64,000 nucleotides of DNA from ENR-C20 sp942493145 (lineage in GTDB: Bacteria; Bacillota; Clostridia; Acetivibrionales; DTU013), in contig OW818679.1 of assembly GCA_942493145.1 (NCBI GenBank), forward strand, positions 3,968,001 through 4,032,000, given 5' to 3'. The notes below the pieces were generated by a model. That model was not told the DNA's origin, did not search any database, and was given only the letters and a program-made list of their open reading frames with translations. This document shows positions 1-8,360 of the stretch, one piece after another. Every line of letters starts with the position of its first letter. Position 1 is the stretch's first letter. The position numbers were made by a program, and so were the translations under genes.

Positions 1-63
1 GTGTTCAGATGTCCATGCAAACATCAACCTGACTAGATTTATATGCATTTCAGATTCTGCCAT
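1..63 (-). CDS. Start of an unknown protein, cut by window edge
   Basis: An ATG at 63-61 opens a frame that runs off the left edge; 21 residues are visible (MAESEMHINLVRLMFAWTSE and one more). It begins 6 bases after the stop of the ParB-like gene, with GAGG about 12 bases before the ATG, inside the end of that gene. The spacing suggests it is the next gene of the same transcript. Too little is visible to name it. Confidence 0.5.
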   Translation of the reverse strand, partial: MAESEMHINLVRLMFAWTSEH

Positions 64-69
64 GTTAGC

Positions 70-1104
70 TTAATCCTCAATTTCAATATCTTTGCAGAAG
101 TCGTTAATTGTATCGCGCGCATTGAAAATTATTTCTCTTGCTTCACCTGATGGATTGCTTTTTAGTTTTTGAACATAGCTCCATGTTACACTTGCTATTT
201 TTTTACTAATTTCATGGGCAAGCTGTTCTAAAGTTGCATCTCCTAGGCTAGCATTAGGGGCTGTAACATCTAGCGCTTTTTTTGCTTCCTCAAGATTTTC
301 TCTTAAAAATAATTCTTTACTTTTGGGATTGTTTAATACTCTTGGAATCGCCCTAACATTTTCTAGCCTACCAATTTTGTCATCAATAATCCATTTTGAA
401 AAGTCTGTTTTTGAAAAATTATGGTTAGCGAGAGCTGACTTAACAGCAATCTTTTGCAATTCAACAAAAGCACTAAATTTCCTGTGATCAAAAACTTCTT
501 CTTCATCCAGAAGCGGTCTGTAAAATTTTTCCATATCTACATAAGCATTAATATAACTATTAACTTCTGTTTTATTACCTCCACAAAAGTCTACTATTTG
601 CGCTAATGTCAAATTCTCTTCATTGCTTAAGTAGTTTAAGTATTTGGCTTTTGAATATGGATCCCATTCCCTAGGACCTACAAGATGGGCTTGAAGTCTT
701 ATTGCATCAATTTTGGCCTGATCTAGATTTTCATAAACCATAGCTGGAATAGCATCCCAAAAACCCTGAATGCTATTTGATTTAAATTCACGATATATTT
801 GAACCCTGGTATTACCTTCAATAACAGTAAGTTTTCCGAGTATATCTCTATTTACAATTATGGGGTGGATAATTCCTCCATTTGTTTTTATGGATTCTTT
901 AAGACTAATATAAGTAGTACTACTCCCAGATCCACCAGTCTCGGATGCAGACCTGCCTGCTCCACTTTCTAACGCTAATGAAATTTGCTCTGCTGTTACT
1001 TCTTCTCCATACATTTCTATTAATCTTGCAATCCTTGGGTTTTTTAGATCTAATTCGATGTTATTTAAAAAAAGCATCTCAAACTTAGCATTATTAGAAC
1101 TCAT
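70..1104 (-). CDS. ParB/Spo0J-like N-terminal domain protein
   Basis: A 344-residue protein. Residues about 14-130 resemble the ParB/sulfiredoxin-like nuclease fold: an N-terminal 'DLKNPRIARL' segment, a 'SIKTNGGIIHPIIV' block, then 'LTVIEGNTRVQIYREF', which matches the ParB box II pattern (EGNxR). The rest is mostly helical with no obvious ParB helix-turn-helix. It follows the GHKL ATPase gene on the same strand, but a terminator lies between them, so it may also have its own promoter in the AT-rich 1105-1211. Chromosomal partitioning is unlikely because the neighbours are not parA or gid genes. ParB-fold proteins are common in defence and DNA-modification operons; here the role is unknown. 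Confidence 0.7.
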   Translation of the reverse strand: MSSNNAKFEMLFLNNIELDLKNPRIARLIEMYGEEVTAEQISLALESGAGRSASETGGSGSSTTYISLKESIKTNGGIIHPIIVNRDILGKLTVIEGNTRVQIYREFKSNSIQGFWDAIPAMVYENLDQAKIDAIRLQAHLVGPREWDPYSKAKYLNYLSNEENLTLAQIVDFCGGNKTEVNSYINAYVDMEKFYRPLLDEEEVFDHRKFSAFVELQKIAVKSALANHNFSKTDFSKWIIDDKIGRLENVRAIPRVLNNPKSKELFLRENLEEAKKALDVTAPNASLGDATLEQLAHEISKKIASVTWSYVQKLKSNPSGEAREIIFNARDTINDFCKDIEIED

Positions 1105-1211
1105 ATATAATCATCCTTCTTTCAAAGAAAAGACATTCTGAACTTTATAAATATATTTTAATTCATTTTATCAATATTATGTTTATTGTGCAATAATATG
1201 GCACAAATAAT

Positions 1212-1234
1212 AAAAAAAGCATCCTTTCGGATGC
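1212..1234 (-). terminator. Rho-independent terminator after GHKL ATPase gene
   Basis: On the minus strand GCATCC-GAAA-GGATGC is followed by seven Ts. It sits 25 bases after the GHKL ATPase stop and about 110 bases before the ParB-like start, so it should reduce read-through between the two. Confidence 0.85.
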
Positions 1235-1258
1235 CTATTGTATATATCTATTCTAGGA

Positions 1259-2770
1259 TTATTTAAACTTTTTCATGATATCTCCAATAAGACTATCAGC
1301 CTGATCTTTATCACAACTTTCCGAAAGAACTTCAAATACTTTCTCTAGTGTTTTTTTCTGATCAATAGTCAGCTTTTGTGAAATATTGAGAATTTTAAAG
1401 TTTGTAGCGCCCTTTACATTATTCGTCAGCATTCCTAGTTGCTTAAATAAATCAAACTTTCTACCCAAATTGATCTCATCTTTAACATCAATGCTCTCAA
1501 TGTCTTCTTTAAACTTATCGAGCTCCTGTGATAGTACTTCTTTTTCTTTTTTTGAATTGAAGCCTTCCTCAAGCAATTTATCAGCTTTTTGAATAAGTGA
1601 CTCAGCAGCATTAAGCATCTTGTTATTTTTATCGTTACGTGTACTTGAGGCACTTCTGATTGTTTTTGAAAGATCATTTCCAATATCGGTCAGTTTGTTC
1701 ATCATATAAATATACTGATGGTTTTTTTCAAAATTATCTCTGCGAGCATTTGGTATGATCTCAGGAGCGGCTACATAGATTTCTCCCTGAAGCCATCCAT
1801 TGAAACGATCCTCTTTAAAAATACTATCCAAAGTGTTTCTATCTCCTATAAGGATATTCCCTTTTCTAAGTCTTAAACCTTTTTTACTTTCATCCAATAT
1901 GGTTCCGTATAAATTTGATTTACCATACCATACTACTGCTTGAAGGTTTCCTGTATTGTCATAAATATCTCTAATTTCAATATCGTTTATAAAATCAACA
2001 GACCTTTTAAATTTGTCAGCAAGATATTTATCCGAGCAAAGTTTAAATAATTGTTCTTCATGATCAGTATAATTTATAAAAATATTATACTCACTAATAT
2101 TTATACCGCGCATTGAAAACTTGTTATTTATTTCATCTCCCCACTTAAAAGTTTGTTTATTAAATGGTAACGGAGCTACCTGACATAAATAATCTTTCAT
2201 TTCATCAATATTTAGAATTCCATCTATATCTTCAACGCTCTCTAGCTCAACTTTGAAATAGTGCTTTTTAGATGATTCCGAGAGTGTTTTAATTGTTGTA
2301 ACCTCCTCAAGTACCTGCGAAAGATCATATTCCTTATAGTCGCCAGGTATGAGCAACTTTCTTAAAATCATACAATCGAATGATATAACTGTTTTTACCG
2401 ATTCCTCAATAGCAGAAGTTGTAAAAGTAAGTTTATCACAATAGCTAAGGCCAGCTAAGCGCCCAATGCCTCTAAACCCTCTATTGTTTGTATATACTTT
2501 GCTTGAATTTCCTATATCAAGTAATTTCTTTATCGCATCTTCATTTGAAATCCCTGATCCATTATCTTCAATGCAAATGTATCTTTTATCTTTATCAATT
2601 TTAATAACTATTTTATTCTTATCTTTAGGTATTAGTCCGAGATTTATGGCTTGATCGATAGAATCAACACTATTTTGAATGTATTCTCGGTATAAATCCC
2701 TTGGGTTAGAATACATACCGGTTGTAAGTGATTCAAGCGTGTACTTTCCTATTGCTACTGAAGATTTCAT
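1259..2770 (-). CDS. GHKL (Hsp90-like) ATP-binding protein
   Basis: A 503-residue protein with an N-terminal Hsp90/MutL/histidine-kinase-type ATPase fold. The N box is 'REYIQNSVDSIDQA' (about residues 28-41), the G1 box is 'ICIEDNGSGIS' (about 66-76), and 'NRGFRGIGRLAGLSYC' (about 96-111) is the lid/G2-type segment. These Asn, Asp and Gly residues are what the fold uses to bind Mg-ATP. The C-terminal third (about 375-450) is strongly charged and probably coiled coil. Its start is 18 bases after the radical SAM stop, so the two are co-transcribed. No kinase dimerisation or receiver domain is visible. Stand-alone GHKL ATPases of this layout are frequent in defence islands; the partner and substrate are unknown. 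Confidence 0.8.
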   Translation of the reverse strand: MKSSVAIGKYTLESLTTGMYSNPRDLYREYIQNSVDSIDQAINLGLIPKDKNKIVIKIDKDKRYICIEDNGSGISNEDAIKKLLDIGNSSKVYTNNRGFRGIGRLAGLSYCDKLTFTTSAIEESVKTVISFDCMILRKLLIPGDYKEYDLSQVLEEVTTIKTLSESSKKHYFKVELESVEDIDGILNIDEMKDYLCQVAPLPFNKQTFKWGDEINNKFSMRGINISEYNIFINYTDHEEQLFKLCSDKYLADKFKRSVDFINDIEIRDIYDNTGNLQAVVWYGKSNLYGTILDESKKGLRLRKGNILIGDRNTLDSIFKEDRFNGWLQGEIYVAAPEIIPNARRDNFEKNHQYIYMMNKLTDIGNDLSKTIRSASSTRNDKNNKMLNAAESLIQKADKLLEEGFNSKKEKEVLSQELDKFKEDIESIDVKDEINLGRKFDLFKQLGMLTNNVKGATNFKILNISQKLTIDQKKTLEKVFEVLSESCDKDQADSLIGDIMKKFK

Positions 2771-2788
2771 AGATTACCCCCAACACAT

Positions 2789-4828
2789 TTAATATATCGA
2801 TAATTCTCTAAATAGAGCATCAGTTAAAATATCAATTTGTTTTATCAAATCTTGCTTTCCGAAATTGTCTTTTACTGATTCAAATAAAGCTTTCTTATAG
2901 TTTTTGCTTTTCTTTCTAAGCAATTCAAGGATTCCAGCATCATTAAATGTAAGGATATACTTACGTGCTTGTTCCTTTTCTTTTTGATTCAAACAATTAA
3001 AGTCCAGATAACTTTTATATGTTTTTAATAGAGTAAAGTTAATTAAGTAATGCTTACTCTTAACCTGTGCCTTTTCTATAGCGTACAGAATATTCTCTTT
3101 AAGATAATTATCATTGATCCAATATTGTAGAATTGATTTTAGACCTTCAGCGCCAAATATTTTAATAAAGCCAGCGAGCTTCGAATACACAATATTTCCC
3201 GAATAAATATATCTTACAATCCTCTCATAATAAGTTGGGAACTCATTTAGGCAGTAGTTAATAATCGTATTTATTGACCTATCATTATTTAGATCATTAA
3301 GAAGCAATAAAAACTGGTTGTCACTGAGGTAAAATAGATACAATTTCTGCATAGTTTCATTTTTAATTTTAAAAAACTTTTCACTTTTAAATGTATTATC
3401 GGATATTATGTTTATAAATTCGTCCTTCTGGCCATTAGCAACTATTTGCCTAAACAATTTTAACCATTCGTTCAGGACTGTCTTATTTTCATCCCATTTA
3501 TCTTTTCTTTGTTTGCACTGTTCAGCTGTCTCGTTTTCCCTTTTTTCAAATCTTCCCCGGGTTGCTATAATATCTTCGGGCATTGCCAAGGTTTCTATGA
3601 ATTCATTTAAATCAGCTCCAAAATCAGCTTCAAAGAACGATCTACTTGACACTCCCTTTCCTTGGGTGGGGATTAGCATTCGCTGTATTGCTCTTAAATA
3701 TTTGGTATTCCATTTCTCGCCAACATATCCTCTTTTATATTCTTCAAGCGGTATATATCGCATTGGAAAAGAGAATATTGCAATTTTCTTGCCTTCTTCA
3801 AGCTGAGAATTGATTTCGTCCTTTAAATCAATAGTCAAACTCAATCTATCATACAGATCCTCGGGAGAATCCGCTTGGTATGAGTGGCCTTTTCCAGTAA
3901 AAGTATCGCTATTATAGAGAATATAATTAGAAAGTTCCGTAATGCCATATTTCGAACATCTTTTTATTGCAGTCTTATATGTTTCGACATCTTCTATATG
4001 GTCAAATGCGATTCTTGCCGGTTTAATTGCCAGCTCTGCAAGTTTTACGGCCTTTTCCTCCGTAAGCAAGAACCCATCAAGCCCCTGGTTAAAATCAACA
4101 TACCGTTTAACAAACTTACCTGATGAAGGACTTTTAAAGGTAGCACCTATACCGAAGCCCAAATCTTTTATATCCTCAACAATTTGGCTAAACCTTGGAG
4201 ATTTTAAAACATTATTATCCATCAGAAGCAGGTCTTTTTTCTCCCCATATTTTTTTATTATATTTTCAATTTGTTCTTTTATTGGTATATATGGAATATA
4301 AGTAGGTTCTAACGTTTGAACAGCACAAAACCCGCATTTCATTCCACAGCCTCTTGTTGTATATGCAAAGTATGCATTTTCAGTAGGATATACATACTGG
4401 TCTCTTATATCATCGAGCAAAGAATAATCCGGAGTAATAGTGTCTATTAAATAATCGTCTGCATATCCAATTTTGTAAGGTTCGTTTAATAATCCTGGAA
4501 TGTATTTTAAAGGGTAATCTTTGAACTCATCTTTGATTTTATCAATCATTAAGGTTGCTGCTATTCCACCTACATATACACATGCTGGGTCTTTAGCTTT
4601 TGTTAATGCATATTGAATTGCTTTCTTTGTTTCTTGCCATTCGAATGTAAAAAGTGAAGTTACATATACTCTATCCCATTTTTTGCTTTTTAAACTTTCA
4701 GGAAGAGTACCCTTTGCAAACCTGACATAATCTCCAATTACCTCTTTATGATAATATGATAATTTCATTAATCCGAGAGGTGGATATTTATTATTGTAAT
4801 TAGGCTCAAGTAAGAGAATATCTGCCAT
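2789..4828 (-). CDS. Radical SAM protein with B12-binding-like N-terminus
   Basis: A 679-residue protein. The N-terminal ~140 residues start 'ILLLEPN..NKYPPLGLMKLS', the usual opening of class B radical SAM enzymes with a cobalamin-binding-type fold, although I do not see the DxHxxG cobalamin ligand motif. The 4Fe-4S site is CxxxCxxC at Cys161, Cys165 and Cys168 (RGCGMKCGFCAV). The radical SAM barrel continues to about residue 420, followed by a ~250-residue helical C-terminal extension rich in Lys, Asn and Ile that I do not recognise. ATG is preceded by AGGAAGG. It is the first gene of the operon with the GHKL ATPase. Expected chemistry is SAM-dependent radical modification, with unknown substrate. 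Confidence 0.8.
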   Translation of the reverse strand: MADILLLEPNYNNKYPPLGLMKLSYYHKEVIGDYVRFAKGTLPESLKSKKWDRVYVTSLFTFEWQETKKAIQYALTKAKDPACVYVGGIAATLMIDKIKDEFKDYPLKYIPGLLNEPYKIGYADDYLIDTITPDYSLLDDIRDQYVYPTENAYFAYTTRGCGMKCGFCAVQTLEPTYIPYIPIKEQIENIIKKYGEKKDLLLMDNNVLKSPRFSQIVEDIKDLGFGIGATFKSPSSGKFVKRYVDFNQGLDGFLLTEEKAVKLAELAIKPARIAFDHIEDVETYKTAIKRCSKYGITELSNYILYNSDTFTGKGHSYQADSPEDLYDRLSLTIDLKDEINSQLEEGKKIAIFSFPMRYIPLEEYKRGYVGEKWNTKYLRAIQRMLIPTQGKGVSSRSFFEADFGADLNEFIETLAMPEDIIATRGRFEKRENETAEQCKQRKDKWDENKTVLNEWLKLFRQIVANGQKDEFINIISDNTFKSEKFFKIKNETMQKLYLFYLSDNQFLLLLNDLNNDRSINTIINYCLNEFPTYYERIVRYIYSGNIVYSKLAGFIKIFGAEGLKSILQYWINDNYLKENILYAIEKAQVKSKHYLINFTLLKTYKSYLDFNCLNQKEKEQARKYILTFNDAGILELLRKKSKNYKKALFESVKDNFGKQDLIKQIDILTDALFRELSIY

Positions 4829-4865
4829 ATTGCACCTTCCTAAAATTCATCATTTTACATGGCTC

Positions 4866-4874
4866 ATTATACCA
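4866..4874 (-). promoter_or_regulatory. Extended -10 promoter element of radical SAM operon
   Basis: TGGTATAAT on the minus strand, about 38 bases before the radical SAM ATG. No good -35 is visible, which is tolerated with an extended -10. Confidence 0.5.
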
Positions 4875-5081
4875 AAATAAAATGCTAATTGGAAGATGCG
4901 CGCACATATTATTTATTTGTGAAACGATCCTAATTCAAATTAATAAAAAAGCTCAATATTTTTAATGGTTTTTCTGACCTTTCCACGGCAACATGTGGTC
5001 ATAAATGCTGGTTCTTATCTTTATAATGGGATTAGTCATCATGTCGTATCCGGAAAGGAATATAATCCTCTTCCTAAAATA

Positions 5082-5104
5082 ATAAAGCCCCGGTTTGCCG
5101 AGGC
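5082..5104 (-). terminator. Terminator after small membrane protein
   Basis: Minus strand GCCTCGG-CAAA-CCGGGGC followed by TTTATTATTTT, seven bases after the stop of the 53-residue protein gene. Confidence 0.8.
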
Positions 5105-5111
5105 CTGATCA

Positions 5112-5273
5112 TTATGTATATGTTGTATCCTTGGGAGCTGTGATCAATCCAATCAAAGCCCCGACTATCATTGAAACGACATTACTATCGGACTTACCGA
5201 AGTAAAACAATGATGCCGTGAGTATGATTACAACAATTGTAAAAACATAATACTTATGCAGTAGTTCCTTCAT
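5112..5273 (-). CDS. Small membrane protein, phage-holin-like
   Basis: A 53-residue frame with a strong membrane segment at about residues 9-25 (YVFTIVVIILTASLFYF) and a second weaker hydrophobic stretch at 33-45. AAGGATAAGG precedes the ATG and a terminator follows the stop. Size, two hydrophobic segments and the terminal place in a decayed gene string next to a recombinase remnant fit a phage holin-type protein, but this is inference; there is no family signature I can name. Confidence 0.5.
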   Translation of the reverse strand: MKELLHKYYVFTIVVIILTASLFYFGKSDSNVVSMIVGALIGLITAPKDTTYT

Positions 5274-5403
5274 TACTGACACCTTATCCTTTCAATTCTT
5301 TCAAGTCCGCTGCCCATTTGCTGAAAATATATTCTAGGTTCTTTGTTGTAAGAGGATGCTCGCCTACCAACGGTATGTTTAGCATCTGGCCTACCTTTGC
5401 CGC

Positions 5404-5665
5404 AAATATCAGTTGCAGCCAGCCCTGGCCACCGGTTTACGGCTTGGTGAACTCCTAGCGCTGATGTGGAAGGATATAGACATCAACCTTATCAGTAAAC
5501 CGGACAGTAAACCGCCTTAAGACGTTCGACGACGACGCTAAGAAAAAGACGGCGATCGTATTCGGTGAACCCAAAACAAAGTCGTCCAGGCGTACCATTC
5601 CGCTTCAAGGGATAGTGTTAAATGAACTGAAAGAGTACAAGAAGAGACGAGAGGATTTGTATTAA
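5404..5665 (+). pseudogene. Tyrosine recombinase (phage integrase) remnant
   Basis: Two adjoining frames give recognisable integrase catalytic-domain sequence. From 5404 the frame reads 'ALATGLRLGELLALMWKDID', which contains the first catalytic Arg of the family (TGLRxGEL). It stops at 5518. A single-base frame change near 5500 continues as 'TAIVFGEPKTKSSRRTIPL' and 'IVLNELKEYKKRR', ending in a stop at 5663-5665. The N-terminal domain, the second Arg box and the catalytic Tyr are all missing. It is therefore a truncated, frame-shifted relic of the element that brought the neighbouring accessory genes, and should not be active. Confidence 0.8.
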
Positions 5666-5900
5666 CTCGGATGTGGAATTATGTTGGAAAATAATATAGT
5701 AACCCCAATAACTGGGCTTTAATTACGTAATAATATGATTGCTATTGGGCAATTCCCGCCCTTCAATAATAGATTTAAGGCACTGCAGAATACCTGGAAG
5801 TTTTCAGCACTGCATTATTTTTCTTCGAAGTGAGTGATAATCCAAGAAAAATATTTGTTGGTATATACTTGCTGGTTTTAAATATATTATTTCCATTTGT

Positions 5901-6812
5901 TCAAGTAGTGGGCTTTTGTTTAATCTCTTGAATCAAATCATCAATTTCTTTTTTAGTGTCTATATAGTTAGCGGTCAATAATGCAAGTAGCAAAGCGTCA
6001 TATGTCCTATCGTACCATACTTCTAATTCAGCTGGTTTTACGTTAGCAGCAAATTCATTCCGGTAGGCGCCTTCTCTATTGTTGTGACGAATATTTATGC
6101 TGTTAAGTAGAAGACCGCACTTCTTTTCTAAATCACTAAAGCCGCCCTGTTCCAGTTTTCTTCTTAATGGTTCAAATTTGTCACCCAGAGCAAGCAAAAT
6201 TTCACGTTTACGATCGATATCACCCTTAAGTGACACCTTATTATACTCAATAACTTTATCTGATAAATCCTTGCATATTTCCGCCACAGCATCTGTTGCC
6301 GGGTTTTTCGCTACTATTACATATTTTTCGTCGTCTTCCTTACGTATTGCATAGTTAACTTGGTCCAGTACACTGATAATATTCTCGAATATTACCTTTA
6401 AAAAAGTTTCATCTAAGTAGTATAACCTATGTTCATCAAAATGCTTTTCAGCTAATATAATCATGTTAATAACGAATTCAAAATACAACAGCATTGTATC
6501 AAGATCGACTTTGTCATTAAGATATGTATTTGTTATTCTTAATTCAGCTTTCATTTCATCAATAGATAAGAATCGACCTCGGTGCTTCCATTTTTTGAAC
6601 GCAAGCTCATTAACACACTGCTCTATGGTAAACCCAGGAGACATTCTACCACCAAATTGGTTATAGGTGCCTATCTGTAAACTTATAGAAAATAGCCCCA
6701 ATATTCTTAAAATTTCTTTATGGCAGTCAATTTTCAGATTCGTTGTTTTATCAAAAATCGTCTTTCGCATACTAGATAAAAACACCTCTCTATTTTGTTT
6801 TTGCGAGTTCAC
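5901..6812 (-). CDS. Unknown protein paired with AbiJ-like gene
   Basis: A protein of up to 303 residues, mostly helical and charged, without a motif I recognise. The frame opens at 6812, overlapping the end of the AbiJ-like gene by 23 bases; an internal ATG at codon 15 (about 6770) would remove the overlap. The overlap indicates translational coupling to the upstream gene. No signal peptide or membrane segment is visible. The tight pairing with an abortive-infection-type protein suggests a two-gene system, with this protein as regulator, antitoxin or second effector; nothing in the sequence decides between these. Confidence 0.6.
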   Translation of the reverse strand: MNSQKQNREVFLSSMRKTIFDKTTNLKIDCHKEILRILGLFSISLQIGTYNQFGGRMSPGFTIEQCVNELAFKKWKHRGRFLSIDEMKAELRITNTYLNDKVDLDTMLLYFEFVINMIILAEKHFDEHRLYYLDETFLKVIFENIISVLDQVNYAIRKEDDEKYVIVAKNPATDAVAEICKDLSDKVIEYNKVSLKGDIDRKREILLALGDKFEPLRRKLEQGGFSDLEKKCGLLLNSINIRHNNREGAYRNEFAANVKPAELEVWYDRTYDALLLALLTANYIDTKKEIDDLIQEIKQKPTT

Positions 6813-7626
6813 CTTTAAGGTAGTTTACAAAAGCAGAGCAAGTAACAAGCATATATTTAGCGTCCTCAAAGCTGATTTTTCTTTTTTCCAACATAAAATG
6901 TCTAATACCTGTTTTGGAATCAGATGTATAACCATATAATTTATCAAAAGCAGCTCTTAAACTAGGATGTAGCTCTATAACCCGCTGTCTTTCAATAATA
7001 CCTAATGCCTTTCCTAATGTAGTATCATTCTCTCCTGCAACAATATTACACATGGCTTCAACGGCTGATATCGATTCCTTAACAGAATTACGGTAATCTG
7101 GATTCTTTCTATCACTGAATAATTCTACAGCTGTTTGAATATGCTTAGAAACATTCGAATACTCGGAGTTTTCGGATGCTTCGATGCTGTCTATTTCGTT
7201 ATTATCTGTGATAGGAACGACTCGATCAACAATTATTCTATATCCAGATCGCTCACGTTCTAATACAGCGTTCGTTATCTCGATATATTTCGAATCTGAA
7301 AATTCAATACAAAATTCGATAAACTCGTATACTTCATACCATTCTACCTGGAAAAAACGTTTTTTGATTATTAAATAAACGGTGCCGTAAGTAGTCGCTT
7401 CCATAGCATCATAACCATAAGGTATTGTATCAATAGGTTCCTTATAAAAGTTCAGCCACAAAGAAAGTATGAAATCTTCTATATCTGATTTGCTCTTTTT
7501 TTCTTCTAGCTTATTCCATATATAGATCGAAAATGCGTTCCACAAACTATTATGTAAATCGTCATCAATTGAGTATATTTGAATCAGTTTAGTAGGATTA
7601 ATTCCAATTCTCTCAGAAAAACGCAA
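6790..7626 (-). CDS. AbiJ-like abortive infection protein
   Basis: A 278-residue protein. It opens 'RFSERIGINPTK' followed by 'HNSLWNAFSIYIW', which I recognise as the AbiJ N-terminal domain type 4 pattern. The C-terminal ~130 residues (from 'SKHIQTAVELFSDRKNPDY') are a helical domain often found with it, including 'SISAVEAMCNIVAG' and 'GIRHFMLEKRKISFEDAKYML'. The Arg-His pair recalls HEPN-type RNases but is not a clean Rx4-6H motif. The start is TTG at 7626 with AAGGGG upstream. AbiJ was described as a lactococcal phage-resistance factor; activity here is inferred from the family only. Confidence 0.7.
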   Translation of the reverse strand: MRFSERIGINPTKLIQIYSIDDDLHNSLWNAFSIYIWNKLEEKKSKSDIEDFILSLWLNFYKEPIDTIPYGYDAMEATTYGTVYLIIKKRFFQVEWYEVYEFIEFCIEFSDSKYIEITNAVLERERSGYRIIVDRVVPITDNNEIDSIEASENSEYSNVSKHIQTAVELFSDRKNPDYRNSVKESISAVEAMCNIVAGENDTTLGKALGIIERQRVIELHPSLRAAFDKLYGYTSDSKTGIRHFMLEKRKISFEDAKYMLVTCSAFVNYLKGELAKTK

Positions 7627-7661
7627 TTATATTTCGCCCCTTATCTCTTATCTTCAGAATG

Positions 7662-7690
7662 ATTATATTACAGTTTTGTCCATCAGTAAA
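7662..7690 (-). promoter_or_regulatory. Sigma-A-type promoter of AbiJ-like operon
   Basis: Minus strand TTTACT, 17-base spacer, TATAAT, ending about 36 bases before the TTG start at 7626. Apart from this and the tRNA terminator I see no supported feature in 7627-7944. Confidence 0.65.
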
Positions 7691-7901
7691 TAAATCTTAT
7701 AGCGCGCTTAACATTAGCTTACATTTAGTCGGGTGTGTTGGTCTTCCGGATTCTGCTGGGCTGGGGCAAAACGTAGTTATGGGGTATTTGTCGTTGTTGT
7801 TTTGTAGGCTTTTTCCTCCGCATAAGTCAATAGGTTCGCTTCTGCTTCTTCCGATTCCAGGCTGTCAATTCTGGCAAGGGTAAAGTAAGGGTAAAGGCAT
7901 G

Positions 7902-7934
7902 AAAAACACCTTTCAGAAAAAATCCTGAAAGGTG
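7902..7934 (-). terminator. Terminator after initiator tRNA
   Basis: Minus strand CACCTTTCAG / CTGAAAGGTG, a perfect 10-bp stem followed by TTTTT, beginning 11 bases after the tRNA CCA end. Confidence 0.9.
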
Positions 7935-7944
7935 CTATTCTACT

Positions 7945-8021
<77 letters not shown>

Positions 8022-8068
8022 ATATATGAAATTTGCTACTGCCGACCGGTTTTTTTGGCCGCTCAATT

Positions 8069-8097
8069 AGTATAACACCGAGCCTTCTCATTTGCAA
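8069..8097 (-). promoter_or_regulatory. Promoter of tRNA-fMet
   Basis: Minus strand TTGCAA, 17-base spacer, TATACT, about 48 bases before the tRNA 5' end. I see no other supported feature in 8098-8360. Confidence 0.7.
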
Positions 8098-8360
8098 GCG
8101 ATTTAAAAAAATTTCCTAATGTATTATTATCCACACTCAATTGCTAAAGTAATTTCTCCCCCCAGCCCTTATCCCTATAGAATTTTGTTTTCAAGTTCCT
8201 CAGGATGGGTAATATAAAATAAACCCTTGTACCCGATCATTATGTCACCTGTTTTGGTGAACATGAAAGGCTATAGTTGGAACTGTACAAGCCTATTTAA
8301 CAATGATATTATGGTTTTAGCAACTGTCTCATTACTATAACTGATTCAGAGGTGCTGACT

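Larger units (their letters stand above)
4872..5900. other. Gene-poor stretch with phage debris
   Basis: About 1 kb without an intact large gene. Minus-strand 5284-5403 reads as an open tail ending '..WAADLKELKG' directly before the small membrane protein at 5112-5273, like the 3' end of a lost phage gene. A 25-codon frame starting MTNPIIKIRTSIYDHM (minus, about 4965-5042) has no recognisable match. A recombinase remnant lies at 5404-5665. Nothing is visible in 5666-5900. Confidence 0.5.

Noticed and set aside
7777..7884. 36-codon minus-strand tail containing FTLARIDSLESEEAEA
   Set aside because: Looks protein-like, but it has no start and would run back into the tRNA terminator; I could not identify it.
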